A stretch of DNA of 64,000 nt from Kocuria sp. (GCF_030530945.1 NZ_JAUMTZ010000005.1:33674-97673); one strand, 5' to 3'; counted from the first letter of the stretch, positions 36,148 to 45,547 are shown. The notes: a model not told the origin generated them from the sequence alone. Translations and numbers: made by a program.

Positions 36148-37290
36148 GTGCAGCGAGGTCGCAGTGGTCGGCTGAACCCAGTGGTGGCCCGGGCGCGGCG
36201 CGCGGTGGCGCGCTCGGTCGAGCCCCTGCTCGCCGGGGCGGGGGAGGAGGGCTCCGGTGCTGCACCCCTCATCCTGGTGGCGTGCAGCGGAGGCGCTGAT
36301 TCCCTGGCGCTGGCCGCCGCCACCGCCCACCTGCAGCGGCGCGGGAAGGCTCGCGTGGGTGCGGTGGTGGTGGACCACCAGCTGCAGGAGGGCTCCGCCG
36401 AGGTGGCGGCCCGCACCGCCTGCCTCCTTCGGGACCTGGGCCTGGACCCCGTGGCCGTGGAGCGCGTGGACGTGCGCCGCGCGGGCACCGGCCCGGAGAT
36501 GGCCGCCCGCCTCGCCCGCTACGAGGCGCTGCGCTCGGTGGCGCTGCGCACCGGTGCGGTGGCCGTGCTGCTGGGGCACACCCGCGACGACCAGTCGGAG
36601 ACCGTGCTTCTGGGCCTCACCCGGGGTTCAGGCACGCGGTCCCTGTCCGGCATGCCAGGGCGGCTCGTGCGGGACGGCGTGCGCTACCTGCGCCCCCTGC
36701 TCAACGTCACCCGCGCGGAGACGGAGACCGTGTGCGCCGCGGAGGGCCTCGAGCCCTGGCACGACCCCACCAACGGGGACACCGCCCTCACCCGCTCCCG
36801 CATCCGCCACGAGGTGCTGCCGTACCTCGAGGCACAGCTGGGCCCGGGGGTGTGTCGGGCCCTCGCCCGCACCGCCTCGGTCCTCGGCGCGGACGCCGAC
36901 TACCTGGACGAGCAGGCCGCGGCCGCCTACGACGCCGCCCTGGTCGCCCCGTCCGGGAGGGGCGCCGAGCCCCGGAGCGCGCGGGCGGCGTCGTCCTCCG
37001 TGGTGCTGGACGGGGCGGCCCTGCAGGAGACCCCCGCGGCGCTGCGGAGACGTGTGCTGGCGCGGGCATGTGTTGCGGCCGGGGGAGAGACTCCCACGTT
37101 CGAGCGGCTGGGGGCACTGGAGGACTTCGCCCTGGGACATGGCGCCGCGGGACCCGTGCAGATGGCGGGTAAGGTGACAGCGTGGCGCCACCGCGCGGAC
37201 GCGGCTCACGCGCGGGGCCGCCTGGAGCTGCGGAGCGGGCGCGCACCGCAGGAGACGACCACCCAGAACAACCCCGGGAGTGCCCAGTGA
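36148..37290 (+). CDS. tilS: tRNA(Ile)-lysidine synthase
   Basis: Modifies C34 of the AUA-reading tRNA-Ile to lysidine, using ATP and lysine. This modification is essential for AUA decoding. The N-type ATP pyrophosphatase loop SGGADS spans 47-52. VDHQLQEGS, GHTRDDQSETVLLGL and TRSRIRHEVLPYLE follow as family blocks. The length of 380 fits actinobacterial forms with a reduced C-terminal domain. GTG 36148 is close behind the HTH gene. The stop overlaps hpt as GTGA. Confidence 0.93.
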   Translation: MQRGRSGRLNPVVARARRAVARSVEPLLAGAGEEGSGAAPLILVACSGGADSLALAAATAHLQRRGKARVGAVVVDHQLQEGSAEVAARTACLLRDLGLDPVAVERVDVRRAGTGPEMAARLARYEALRSVALRTGAVAVLLGHTRDDQSETVLLGLTRGSGTRSLSGMPGRLVRDGVRYLRPLLNVTRAETETVCAAEGLEPWHDPTNGDTALTRSRIRHEVLPYLEAQLGPGVCRALARTASVLGADADYLDEQAAAAYDAALVAPSGRGAEPRSARAASSSVVLDGAALQETPAALRRRVLARACVAAGGETPTFERLGALEDFALGHGAAGPVQMAGKVTAWRHRADAAHARGRLELRSGRAPQETTTQNNPGSAQ

Positions 37291-37838
37291 AGGCCGAACA
37301 CGTCGCAGACGACCTGAGCAGCATCCTGTTCACCAAGGAACAGATCGCCGAGAAGGTCCGCGAACTCGCCCAGCAGATCGACCGCGACTACCAGGGGCGG
37401 GACGTCCTGCTCGTGGGCGTGCTCAAGGGAGCCGTGATGGTCATGGCGGACCTGATGCGCCAGCTCGAGGGCCAGTACCCCATGGACTGGATGGCGGTCT
37501 CCTCCTACGGCTCCGGCACCAAGTCCTCCGGCGTGGTGCGAATCCTCAAGGACCTGGACACGGATCTGCACGGCAAGGACGTGCTGATCGTGGAGGACGT
37601 GATCGACTCCGGTCTCACGCTGTCCTGGCTGCGCACCAACCTGGAGTCCCGCGGGACGCGCTCCGTGGAGATCTGCACGCTGCTGCGCAAGCCGGACGCC
37701 ATGAAGACCAGCATCGACGTGCGCTACGTGGGCTGGGACATCCCGAACGAGTTCGTGGTGGGCTACGGGCTGGACTTCGCGGAGCAGTACCGCAACCTGG
37801 AGTGCATCGCCACCCTCGCCCCGCACGTGTACGAGTGA
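37287..37838 (+). CDS. hpt: Hypoxanthine phosphoribosyltransferase
   Basis: Salvages hypoxanthine and guanine to IMP and GMP with PRPP. The PRPP-binding motif IVEDVIDSGLT spans 101-111. VGVLKGAV near the start and YVGWDIPNEFVVGYGLD near the end bind pyrophosphate and base. The length of 183 is normal. GTG 37287 overlaps the tilS stop by four bases, with GGGAG upstream. The tilS-hpt-ftsH order is conserved from Bacillus to actinobacteria. Confidence 0.96.
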   Translation: MKAEHVADDLSSILFTKEQIAEKVRELAQQIDRDYQGRDVLLVGVLKGAVMVMADLMRQLEGQYPMDWMAVSSYGSGTKSSGVVRILKDLDTDLHGKDVLIVEDVIDSGLTLSWLRTNLESRGTRSVEICTLLRKPDAMKTSIDVRYVGWDIPNEFVVGYGLDFAEQYRNLECIATLAPHVYE

Positions 37839-37892
37839 CCCCCGGGCGGTGCTCCCGCTCCCAGTGAACGCGGGGACGGCACGTGTACCGTG

Positions 37893-37921
37893 ACGTTCTC
37901 GTGTGCGCTGAGAAAGAACGT
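37893..37921. repeat. Inverted repeat upstream of ftsH
   Basis: ACGTTCT (37893-37899) and AGAACGT (37915-37921) form a perfect 7-bp repeat with 15-nt spacing. It lies before the candidate ftsH -10. Its role is unknown; it could be an operator. Confidence 0.35.
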
Positions 37922-37957
37922 GCGGCGCACCGGACGCCGAGGCGTCATTCGAAGCGA

Positions 37958-37963
37958 TAGATT
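37958..37963 (+). promoter_or_regulatory. -10 element upstream of ftsH
   Basis: TAGATT lies 5 nt before ATG 37969 and 110 nt before the TTG 38074 start. It can support either a leaderless long form or a leadered short form. Confidence 0.4.
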
Positions 37964-38073
37964 GTGCCATGCGCGCCACGGTCGTCGTGTCCGTCTCCCG
38001 GGTCACCGGGCTGCGGGCCCGCAGGGAGGCCGGCCAGCACGGTGCGTGTCACGTCCACGGGAGGATCAACGGC

Positions 38074-40194
38074 TTGGCCACGGCAAAAAAACCCACGAGT
38101 TTCTTCAAGGGACCAGTCTTCTGGATCCTCTTGGCCATTCTGGTCCTGGTGCCCGTGGGCGCGAGTCTCTTCTCGCCCTCCACGTCCCGTGTGGACACCA
38201 ACGTGGGCCTGAACCTCCTCCACGACGACAAGGTCACGGAGGCCAAGATCTACGACGGTGAGCAGAAGGTGGAGCTCACCCTCAAGGACGACCTCCAGCA
38301 GGGGGACCAGAACCTTGGCAAGGACGTGGAGTTCTACTACGTGGAGCCGCGCGCCGAGGACGTGGTGCACGCCGTCAACGACGCCCACCTGCAGGGCTTC
38401 ACCGACCAGCCGGTGGAGAACAACTGGTTCCTCTCCCTGGTCCGGTTCCTGCTGCCCTTCCTGATCATCATGGGGATCTTCTGGTTCCTGTTCTCCCGCA
38501 TGCAGACCGGTGGGCAGGCCATGAAGTTCGGCCGGTCCAAGGCCAAGATGTTCAACAAGGAGAACTCCGAGGTCACTTTCGCGGACGTTGCCGGCGCGGA
38601 CGAGGCCGTGCAGGAGCTCGACGAGATCAAGCAGTTCCTGGTGGAGCACGACCGCTTCACCGCCGTGGGCGCCAAGGTCCCCAAGGGTGTGCTGCTCTAC
38701 GGCCCTCCCGGCACCGGCAAGACCCTGCTGGCCAAGGCCGTGGCCGGTGAGGCGGGCGTCCCGTTCTACTCGATCTCCGGCTCGGACTTCGTGGAGATGT
38801 TCGTGGGCGTGGGCGCCTCCCGCGTTCGGGACCTGTTCCAGCAGGCCAAGGAGAACGCCCCGGCCATCATCTTCGTGGACGAGATCGACGCCGTGGGCCG
38901 CCAGCGCGGCGCCGGCATGGGCGGCGGCAACGACGAGCGCGAGCAGACCCTGAACCAGCTGCTCGTGGAGATGGACGGCTTCGACGCGAACACCAACGTG
39001 ATCCTGATCGCGGCCACGAACCGCCCGGACGTGCTGGACCCCGCGCTGCTGCGCCCGGGGCGCTTCGACCGGCAGATCGGCGTGGACGCCCCGGACATGA
39101 AGGGCCGCGAGCAGATCCTGCGCGTGCACGCCAAGAACAAGCCGCTCGCCCAGAACGTGGACCTCGCCTCGGTGGCCAAGCGCACCCCCGGCTTCACGGG
39201 TGCGGAGCTGGCCAACGTGATGAACGAGGCCGCCCTGCTGACCGCCCGTTCCCACGCGCAGCTGATCGACGACCGTGCCGTGGACGAGGCCATCGACCGT
39301 GTGATCGCGGGACCCCAGAAGCGTTCCCGCGTGATGAAGGAGCTCGAGCGCAAGGTCACGGCCTACCACGAGGGCGGGCACGCCCTGGTGGCCGCCGCCC
39401 TGCGCAACACGGACCCGGTCACCAAGATCACCATCCTGCCGCGCGGACGGGCCCTGGGCTACACCATGGTGATGCCCGTGGACGACAAGTACTCCACCAC
39501 CCGCAACGAGCTGCTGGACCAGATGGCCTACGCCATGGGCGGGCGCGCCGCGGAGGAGATCGTCTTCCACGACCCCTCCACGGGTGCCTCCAACGACATC
39601 CAGAAGGCCACGGACACGGCCCGGAAGATGGTCACCCAGTACGGGATGAGCTCTCGGATCGGCTCCGTGAAGATCGGCGGGGACAACTCGGACCCGTTCG
39701 TGGGCCGCGAGATGGGCTCCGGCTCCAAGGAGTACTCGGACCACACCCTGGCGGTCGTGGACGACGAGGTGCGGGTGCTGCTGGAGCAGGCCCACGACGA
39801 GGCCCACAGGATCCTCCTGGAGAACCGGGACGTGCTGGACCGGCTGGCCCTGGAGCTGCTGGAGCGCGAGACCCTCAACGAGGCCCAGATCCGGGAGATC
39901 TTCCGGGACGTGCGCCAGCGCGACCTGCGTCCCGTGTGGCAGTCGGGCGAGGAGCGCGAGGTCTCGGACGTCCCCCCGGTGGTGACAGCGGCGGAGCGTG
40001 AGGAGGCGCGGCGGAAGAACCTGCAGGACCCGGAGAGCATGGCGCCCCAGGACCAGGCCGTGGCCGCGAAGCCCGAGCACCCGCTGGAGGTCCCCGAGCA
40101 CCAGGACCCGCAGCCCGGTGGCGAGGACCAGACCGGCTCTGTCGGCGGGGACCCCGGTCAGGAACCGGGCGGTGTCCGGCGGGAGAACGACTGA
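38074..40194 (+). CDS. ftsH: ATP-dependent zinc metalloprotease FtsH
   Basis: A membrane-anchored AAA+ protease that degrades unneeded or misassembled membrane proteins and some soluble regulators. There are two membrane segments (14-33 and 119-141) around an extracytoplasmic domain. The AAA module has Walker A GPPGTGKT (210-217), Walker B IIFVDEID (265-272) and the SRH with RPGRFDR (327-333). Zinc site HEGGH spans 432-436. A Pro/Glu-rich tail follows residue about 640. GGGAGG lies nine bases before TTG 38074, and the family N-terminus aligns there. ATG 37969 would add 35 residues. folE follows immediately. Confidence 0.96.
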   Translation: MATAKKPTSFFKGPVFWILLAILVLVPVGASLFSPSTSRVDTNVGLNLLHDDKVTEAKIYDGEQKVELTLKDDLQQGDQNLGKDVEFYYVEPRAEDVVHAVNDAHLQGFTDQPVENNWFLSLVRFLLPFLIIMGIFWFLFSRMQTGGQAMKFGRSKAKMFNKENSEVTFADVAGADEAVQELDEIKQFLVEHDRFTAVGAKVPKGVLLYGPPGTGKTLLAKAVAGEAGVPFYSISGSDFVEMFVGVGASRVRDLFQQAKENAPAIIFVDEIDAVGRQRGAGMGGGNDEREQTLNQLLVEMDGFDANTNVILIAATNRPDVLDPALLRPGRFDRQIGVDAPDMKGREQILRVHAKNKPLAQNVDLASVAKRTPGFTGAELANVMNEAALLTARSHAQLIDDRAVDEAIDRVIAGPQKRSRVMKELERKVTAYHEGGHALVAAALRNTDPVTKITILPRGRALGYTMVMPVDDKYSTTRNELLDQMAYAMGGRAAEEIVFHDPSTGASNDIQKATDTARKMVTQYGMSSRIGSVKIGGDNSDPFVGREMGSGSKEYSDHTLAVVDDEVRVLLEQAHDEAHRILLENRDVLDRLALELLERETLNEAQIREIFRDVRQRDLRPVWQSGEEREVSDVPPVVTAAEREEARRKNLQDPESMAPQDQAVAAKPEHPLEVPEHQDPQPGGEDQTGSVGGDPGQEPGGVRREND

Positions 40195-40851
40195 ATGACG
40201 CCGCCATCTCCTGACGAGCTGCCCGAGCCCGTCTCCGGTTCCTGGGCCGAGCACGCTGCGGACTCCGCCCTGGACCCGGCCATCGACCAGCCACGGATCG
40301 CGGCCGCCGTGCGGGAGATCCTGCTGGCGGTGGGGGAGGACCCGGACCGCAACGGGCTGCGGGACACCCCCGCCCGGGTGGCGCGCGCCTACGCAGAGGT
40401 CTTCGCGGGCCTGCACGAGGACCCCGCCGAGCTGCTCGCCACGTCCTTCGACATCGGCCACTCCGAGATGGTCCTGGTGCGGGACATCCCCTTCTACTCC
40501 ACGTGCGAGCACCACCTGGTGCCTTTCCACGGGGTGGCCCACGTGGGCTACATTCCCGGCGCGGAGGGGAAGGTCACGGGCCTGTCCAAGCTCGCGCGGC
40601 TCGTGGACCTCTACGCCAAGCGCCCACAGGTCCAGGAGCGGCTCACCACGCAGGTGGTGGAGGCGCTCGAGGAGCACCTGCACCCGGCCGGGGCCATCGT
40701 GGTCGTGGAGTGCGAGCACCTGTGCATGTCCATGCGCGGGGTGCGCAAGCCCGGTGCCCGCACGGTCACCTCCGCGGTGCGCGGGCAGCTGCGCAATCCC
40801 GCCACCCGGGCGGAGGCCATGAACCTGATCGTCGCGGGGCACAGCCGATGA
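40195..40851 (+). CDS. folE: GTP cyclohydrolase I
   Basis: Opens GTP to dihydroneopterin triphosphate, the first step of folate synthesis. Zinc ligands are Cys104 and His107 in STCEHHL, and Cys177 in EHLCMSMRGV. NGLRDTPARVARAY (53-66) is the family block. The length of 218 includes an N-terminal extension of about 25 residues. The ATG directly follows the ftsH stop with no gap, and GGGAG lies upstream within ftsH. It is the first of four overlapping folate genes. Confidence 0.97.
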   Translation: MTPPSPDELPEPVSGSWAEHAADSALDPAIDQPRIAAAVREILLAVGEDPDRNGLRDTPARVARAYAEVFAGLHEDPAELLATSFDIGHSEMVLVRDIPFYSTCEHHLVPFHGVAHVGYIPGAEGKVTGLSKLARLVDLYAKRPQVQERLTTQVVEALEEHLHPAGAIVVVECEHLCMSMRGVRKPGARTVTSAVRGQLRNPATRAEAMNLIVAGHSR

Positions 40852-41792
40852 CCGCCCCGCACCACGACGCCGCCCCGCCCTCCGGACCGCTCGCACCTTC
40901 GAGTGGGGAGCCGCTCGGGTGGGGCACCTTCGAGGCGCTGCCCACGGGGCGCACCCTGGTGATGGGGATCCTCAACGTGACCCCCGACTCCTTCAGCGAC
41001 GGGGGCGCCCACGACACCGAGGACGCCGCGATCACCCACGGCCTGCGGCTGGCGGCGCAGGGAGCGGACCTCGTGGACGTGGGCGGGGAGTCCACCCGGC
41101 CGCACTCCCAGCGCGTGGCGCCGAGGGAGGAGCAGCGCCGGGTGCTGCCCGTGATCCGGGAGCTGACGCGCCGCGGCGTCGTGGTCAGCGTGGACACGCT
41201 CAACCCCGAGACCGCCGAGGCCGCGGTGGACGCCGGCGCGCAGATCGTGAACGACGTCTCCGGCACGAACGTGAGCCCGCGGATGGTCGAGCTCGTGGGC
41301 GCCACCGGCGTCCCGTACGTGCTCATGCACTCGCGCGGGACCCCGGAGACCATGACCACGCTCGCCCACTACCGGGACACCGTCGCGGACGTGCTGGGCG
41401 AGCTGCTGGGGGTCCGGGAGCGGCTGTACGCGGCCGGTGTGCGGCCCGAGCGGCTGATCCTGGACCCCGGACTGGGCTTCGCCAAGGCCGGGGGACAGGA
41501 CTGGGAGCTGCTGCGGGCCCTGCCGCTGCTGCGGGAGCAGGGGAACAAGGTCCTGGTGGCCGCGTCCCGCAAGCGCTTCCTGGGATCGCTGCTGGCCCGT
41601 GGCGGGGAACCGCGTCCGGTCACGGAGCGGGACACCGCCACCGCCGCCGTCAGCGCGCTGTCCGCGTTCGGGGGAGCGTGGGCCGTGCGCGTGCACGACG
41701 TCCCCGCCACCGTGGACGCGGTCGCCACCGCCCACGCCTGGCTGGGCGTCCAACCGCCCCTGCTGCGCCCCCGCGACGACCACGAGGACTGA
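40848..41792 (+). CDS. folP: Dihydropteroate synthase
   Basis: Condenses 4-aminobenzoate with hydroxymethyl-dihydropterin diphosphate; this is the sulfonamide target. MGILNVTPDSFSDGG is the diphosphate-binding signature, with VDVGGESTRPHS, VNDVSG and LDPGLGFAK following. The late SRKRFLG is intact. The length is 314, with about 25 extra N-terminal residues rich in His, Ala and Pro. The ATG overlaps the folE stop as ATGA. It is translated in step with folE and folB. Confidence 0.97.
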   Translation: MTAPHHDAAPPSGPLAPSSGEPLGWGTFEALPTGRTLVMGILNVTPDSFSDGGAHDTEDAAITHGLRLAAQGADLVDVGGESTRPHSQRVAPREEQRRVLPVIRELTRRGVVVSVDTLNPETAEAAVDAGAQIVNDVSGTNVSPRMVELVGATGVPYVLMHSRGTPETMTTLAHYRDTVADVLGELLGVRERLYAAGVRPERLILDPGLGFAKAGGQDWELLRALPLLREQGNKVLVAASRKRFLGSLLARGGEPRPVTERDTATAAVSALSAFGGAWAVRVHDVPATVDAVATAHAWLGVQPPLLRPRDDHED

Positions 41793-41799
41793 ACCCGCC

Positions 41800-42201
41800 A
41801 TGACCGAGACCACCCACCGCGACCGCATCGTCCTCACCGGCCTCGGCGCCGTGGGGTACCACGGCGTCTTCGAGAAGGAGCGTCGCAGCGGGCAGCCGTT
41901 CTTCGTGGACCTCGTGCTCCACCTGGACCTGCGCCCGGCCGGCACCACGGACGACCTCCACCTCACGGTGCACTACGGCGAGGTCGCGGAGCTGGTGCGG
42001 GAGATCATCATCGGCACCCGGTTCCAGCTCATCGAGGCGCTGGCGGAGGAGCTGGCCCGCACGCTGCTGGAGCGCTTCCCGGCGATCGCGGAGCTGGAGG
42101 TCACCGTGCACAAGCCCAAGGCGCCGATCGACGTGACGTTCTCGGACGTGGCGGTGAGCATCTCCCGTGCGCGGGGAGACCGTCCGGGGGGCCTGGACTG
42201 A
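41800..42201 (+). CDS. folB: Dihydroneopterin aldolase
   Basis: Cleaves dihydroneopterin to hydroxymethyl-dihydropterin and glycolaldehyde. LTGLGAVGYHGVFEKERRSGQPF is typical of the N-terminal half; Glu in HGVFEKE and the late HKPKAPI lysine contribute to catalysis in the family. The length of 133 is normal. It starts seven bases after folP, and its stop shares a base with the folK start (TGATG). Confidence 0.95.
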   Translation: MTETTHRDRIVLTGLGAVGYHGVFEKERRSGQPFFVDLVLHLDLRPAGTTDDLHLTVHYGEVAELVREIIIGTRFQLIEALAEELARTLLERFPAIAELEVTVHKPKAPIDVTFSDVAVSISRARGDRPGGLD

Positions 42202-42725
42202 TGGCGGCCCGGTGCGTCGTGGCCCTGGGGGCGAACCTCGGGGACCGGCTCGCCGTGCTGCGCGCGGCCGTCCGCGAGCTGGAGGAGACCCCCGGGACCA
42301 CGGTCACCGCGGTCTCGCCCGTGGTGAGCACCCGGGCCGTGGGCGGGCCGGGGGGCTCACCGGACTACCTCAACGCCGTGGTGCAGCTGTCCACGGAGCT
42401 GACGCCGTGGCAGGTGCTGGAAGTGTGCCAGGACATCGAGCGGCGCCACGGCCGCACACGCGAGGTGCGCTGGGGGCCCCGCACCCTGGACCTGGACGTG
42501 GTGTGCGTGGAGGGTGTGCGCAGCGCGGACCCGCGGCTGCTCCTGCCCCACCCTCGCGCCCGTGAGCGTGCCTTCGTGCTGCAGCCGTGGGCGCTGATGG
42601 ACCCCGAGGCCGTGCTGGAGGGGGAGTCCGTGGCGGAGCTGGCACGGACGGCCCCGGATCTCGCGGACCTCACGGTGACCGAGTTTTTGCTGCGACCGGA
42701 GGAGGATCCCGCGTGCGCTACCTGA
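42201..42725 (+). CDS. folK: HPPK (2-amino-4-hydroxy-6-hydroxymethyldihydropteridine diphosphokinase)
   Basis: Transfers pyrophosphate from ATP to hydroxymethyl-dihydropterin, giving the FolP substrate. ALGANLGDR (9-17) opens the fold. RWGPRTLDLDVV is the magnesium-binding signature with the two key aspartates, and LPHPRARERAFVLQPW completes it. The length is 174. It is embedded in the overlapping folate cluster, and its 3' end overlaps the DUF3180 gene by 13 bases. Confidence 0.96.
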   Translation: MAARCVVALGANLGDRLAVLRAAVRELEETPGTTVTAVSPVVSTRAVGGPGGSPDYLNAVVQLSTELTPWQVLEVCQDIERRHGRTREVRWGPRTLDLDVVCVEGVRSADPRLLLPHPRARERAFVLQPWALMDPEAVLEGESVAELARTAPDLADLTVTEFLLRPEEDPACAT

Positions 42726-43267
42726 ACCTGCTGAGCCTCGTGGCGGTGGCCGCCGTGGCCGCCGCCGTGGGATGGAGCCTGGACCACGCGGTGGGGGGCG
42801 GTGTGCAGAGCATGCTGATCCTGCCGTGGGTCAGCCTGCTCGCGGAGCTGGGTGCCGCGGTCGTCGTGGGGTACCTGGGGCTGCGCGTGCGGGCGTACCG
42901 CGATCCCGGCAAGGGGGCCGGGCGGCGTCGTGATCCGGCGCGGCGCAAGCCCTACGACCCGGTGTGGGCGGTGGGCACCGCGGCCGCGGCGCAGGCGGTG
43001 GCCTACTACGGCGCGCTGTGCGCCGGGTGGCACACGGGGCTGGGCGTGGAGCAGGCGGCGCTGCTCGGGGTGCGCTCCACCCAGGAGCCGCTGTGGCTGT
43101 GCGTGGTCCACGTGGTCTCCGGGATCCTCCTGGCGGTGCTGGGGTGGATCGTGGAGCGCTGGTGCCGGCTGCCACCGGACGATCCGGACGCGCAGGGTGG
43201 GACCCCCCTCGACGGGCGGTCGGGCCCGTACGCGGGAGGGGAGGGCGGCTATGCGCGAGAGCGCTGA
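42713..43267 (+). CDS. DUF3180 membrane protein
   Basis: A 184-residue protein with about four membrane helices (LNLLSLVAVAAVAAAVGW, LLAELGAAVVVGYLGL, VWAVGTAAAAQAVAYYGAL, HVVSGILLAVLGWIV). It has the folK-adjacent position typical of DUF3180 in actinobacteria. GGAGGA lies six bases before GTG 42713. Its function is unknown. It overlaps both folK and the first PH-domain gene, so it is almost certainly co-expressed with the folate genes. Confidence 0.82.
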   Translation: MRYLNLLSLVAVAAVAAAVGWSLDHAVGGGVQSMLILPWVSLLAELGAAVVVGYLGLRVRAYRDPGKGAGRRRDPARRKPYDPVWAVGTAAAAQAVAYYGALCAGWHTGLGVEQAALLGVRSTQEPLWLCVVHVVSGILLAVLGWIVERWCRLPPDDPDAQGGTPLDGRSGPYAGGEGGYARER

Positions 43268-43766
43268 CCTCGGCCCGCAGGGGATGCGGTGGCGGCAGGT
43301 CTCGCCGCGGTACGTCCCGGTCCGCCTGATCGGCGCGGCCGTGGGCATGCTCGTCTGGGCATGTCTCGCGTGCATCCCGCTGGGGATCACGCTGCTGGGC
43401 GGCGGGGACCCGGGCGCGCCGTGGTGGGTGTGGCTGCCCCCCGCCGTGGTGCTCGTGTGGGGCGGGGTGAACCTCGTGCTGGTCCCGCGCCGGGTGCGGG
43501 CCATCGGCTACGCGGAGGCGCCCACGGAGCTGTGGCTGCGCAAGGGGCTCTTCTTCCGCACCGTCACGGTGGTTCCCTACGGGCGCATGCAGTACGTGGA
43601 CATCCGCACGGGACCGCTGCTCCACGCCTTCGGGCTCGCCTCGGTGACCCTGCACACCGCGGCCGCGAACACGGACGCCGTGCTGCCCGGGCTGTCCCGG
43701 GTGGAGGCGGACCGGCTGCGGGAGCAGCTCACGGAGCGCGGGGAAGAGCACATGGTGGGCCTGTGA
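43251..43766 (+). CDS. PH-domain (YdbS-like) membrane protein
   Basis: A 171-residue protein with two membrane helices near 25-47 and 56-77, then a bacterial PH domain (bPH2) with LWLRKGLFFRTVTVVPYGRMQYVDIRTGPLL as its core, split here only for description. It resembles Bacillus YdbS. The start overlaps DUF3180. It probably works with the next gene, as YdbS and YdbT do. In Bacillus such pairs affect resistance to certain antimicrobial peptides and bacteriocins; the role here is unknown. Confidence 0.8.
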   Translation: MRESADLGPQGMRWRQVSPRYVPVRLIGAAVGMLVWACLACIPLGITLLGGGDPGAPWWVWLPPAVVLVWGGVNLVLVPRRVRAIGYAEAPTELWLRKGLFFRTVTVVPYGRMQYVDIRTGPLLHAFGLASVTLHTAAANTDAVLPGLSRVEADRLREQLTERGEEHMVGL

Positions 43767-45547
43767 CGCGCCGGGACGCCGCACGGGAGGACTCCCCCGG
43801 GACGGCTCGGGAGGCCAACGGCGAGTGGCACCGGGTCCACCCCTTCACCCCGTTCGTGCGGAGCTGGCTGCTGCTGGTGGCCCTGGTCTGGGGGATCGCC
43901 AACACCTTCCTGGACGACTTCCTCACCGCGCTGCTGCGGCACGAACCCGTGGACGTGGACCTCGGTGGCTCCATCCAGCTGATCGGTGCCGGGCTGGTCG
44001 TTGCCGTGCTGTGCGGGGTGCTGGGCGTGCTGGTGGGCCTGGGGCTGCTCTCGTGGTGGTTCATCCGCTACCAGATCACGGACGAGCACGTGCGCTTCCG
44101 CAGCGGCTGGCTCTTCCGCACGCAGCGCCAGGCCAGGCTGGACCGGGTGCAGGGCATCGACATCGAGCGCCGCTTCCTGCCCCGCGTCCTGGGGCTCGCG
44201 TCCCTGAAGTTCGACGTGGCCGACGGCGGCACCAGCGTCCTGGAGCTGTCCTACCTGGGCCGCGCCCACGCGCTGGAGCTGCGGCGGCAGCTTCTCGCCG
44301 CGGCCCACCGGGCCAGCCTGCAGCAGCCGGGGGCGACGCCGCCCGGTCCCGGCCCCGTTCGCGGTGCCGAGGCCGCCGCGTCCCAGCCCGCTGCAGCGGC
44401 GCGGTCCACCCGGCCGGCGCCCTGGGCCACGGCGTTCTCCCGGGCGGCGTCCTCCCATGCCGCACCCGCCGGGGACGGAACCGACCCCCTGGACGCCGCG
44501 GGCGCCGTCGTGCCCGGCCGGAGCCTCCCCGGCAAACGCGAGGGCGCGGACATCCGGGTGGCGCGCAGACACGGTCTGCTGACCGAGCGGGACGAGGCGC
44601 GGCCCGTGCTCACCATCCCGACCCTGCGGGTGCTGCTGGGGCTGGTCTGCTCGCCGCCGACCGTGGTGCTGGCGCTGCTCGCGCTCGCCACGGCGGGGCT
44701 GTCCGTGTGGGTCCCGGAGGCCCTGGTGGTGTCGCTGCCCTCGGCGCTGCCGCTGCTGCTGGCCGTGGTGTCCGGGCTGTACTCGCGCCTGGAGCGCAGC
44801 TGGGGGTTCACGCTCAGCGAGGTCCCCGCGGGTGTGCGGACCCGGGCGGGTCTGTTCAACGAGCGCTCGTCCACCATTCCCGCGGGGAGGGTGCAGGCGC
44901 TGGAGGTCACCGCGCCGCTGCTGTGGCGCCCCTTCGGCGGGCACCGGGTCACGGTGGTCACCGCAGGCAAGAGCGGTGCGGGGGACGGGGAGGGTCTCGG
45001 CTCGGTGGTGCTGCCCGTGGGCACGTGGGCGGACGTGGCTCAGGTCCTGGCCCTGGTGCTGCCGCTGGAGGCGGCCCCCGTGGAGCTCGTGCGCGAGGGT
45101 CTCACGGGGTTCGGAGACGCGGGGAGCTTCACCACGAGTCCCCGGCGCGCCCGCTGGCTGGACCCGCTCACGTGGCGGCGCACGGGCTTCGCGATGGACC
45201 ACGCCGTGCTGGTGCTTCGAGGGGGTCGCCTGGGCCGCCACGCCAGTGTGCTCCCGCACCACAAGACGCAGTCCACGGCTCTCGCGCAGGGCCCGGTGGA
45301 GCGACGGCTCGGCCTGTGCGGTTTCACGGCGCACGTGACGCCCGGGTCCGTGACCACCACCGTGGAGCACCTGGACGTCGAGCGGGCCCGTGAGCTGCAG
45401 CGGCGCCACACGGACGCAGCCCGTCTCGCCCGGGAGCGCGTGAGCGCCGGCGGTGCAGGCATGCCCGGCTCCGTGGGCTCCGCAGCCACGGACCCGGGCT
45501 TCCCCGGGAGAGCCCCGTGGGCACCACGGCCCACCCCCGGTGCGTGA
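43763..45547 (+). CDS. PH-domain (YdbT-like) membrane protein
   Basis: A 594-residue membrane protein with repeated pairs of membrane helices and bPH2 domains, as in YdbT. The first domain contains RSGWLFRTQRQARLDRVQGIDI, described by its start near residue 113. A long Ala/Pro-rich linker spans about 190-250. A second helix pair and domain follow (GVRTRAGLFNERSSTIP), then a third partial domain near VLVLRGGRLGRHASVLPHHK. GTG 43763 overlaps the previous stop as GTGA. The function is unknown beyond the YdbS/YdbT pairing. Confidence 0.8.
   Translation: MTRRDAAREDSPGTAREANGEWHRVHPFTPFVRSWLLLVALVWGIANTFLDDFLTALLRHEPVDVDLGGSIQLIGAGLVVAVLCGVLGVLVGLGLLSWWFIRYQITDEHVRFRSGWLFRTQRQARLDRVQGIDIERRFLPRVLGLASLKFDVADGGTSVLELSYLGRAHALELRRQLLAAAHRASLQQPGATPPGPGPVRGAEAAASQPAAAARSTRPAPWATAFSRAASSHAAPAGDGTDPLDAAGAVVPGRSLPGKREGADIRVARRHGLLTERDEARPVLTIPTLRVLLGLVCSPPTVVLALLALATAGLSVWVPEALVVSLPSALPLLLAVVSGLYSRLERSWGFTLSEVPAGVRTRAGLFNERSSTIPAGRVQALEVTAPLLWRPFGGHRVTVVTAGKSGAGDGEGLGSVVLPVGTWADVAQVLALVLPLEAAPVELVREGLTGFGDAGSFTTSPRRARWLDPLTWRRTGFAMDHAVLVLRGGRLGRHASVLPHHKTQSTALAQGPVERRLGLCGFTAHVTPGSVTTTVEHLDVERARELQRRHTDAARLARERVSAGGAGMPGSVGSAATDPGFPGRAPWAPRPTPGA

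Noticed and set aside
37945..40896. Long minus-strand frame opposite ftsH
   Set aside because: It is antisense to a well-supported gene, rich in His, Val, Gly and Leu, without any family motif.
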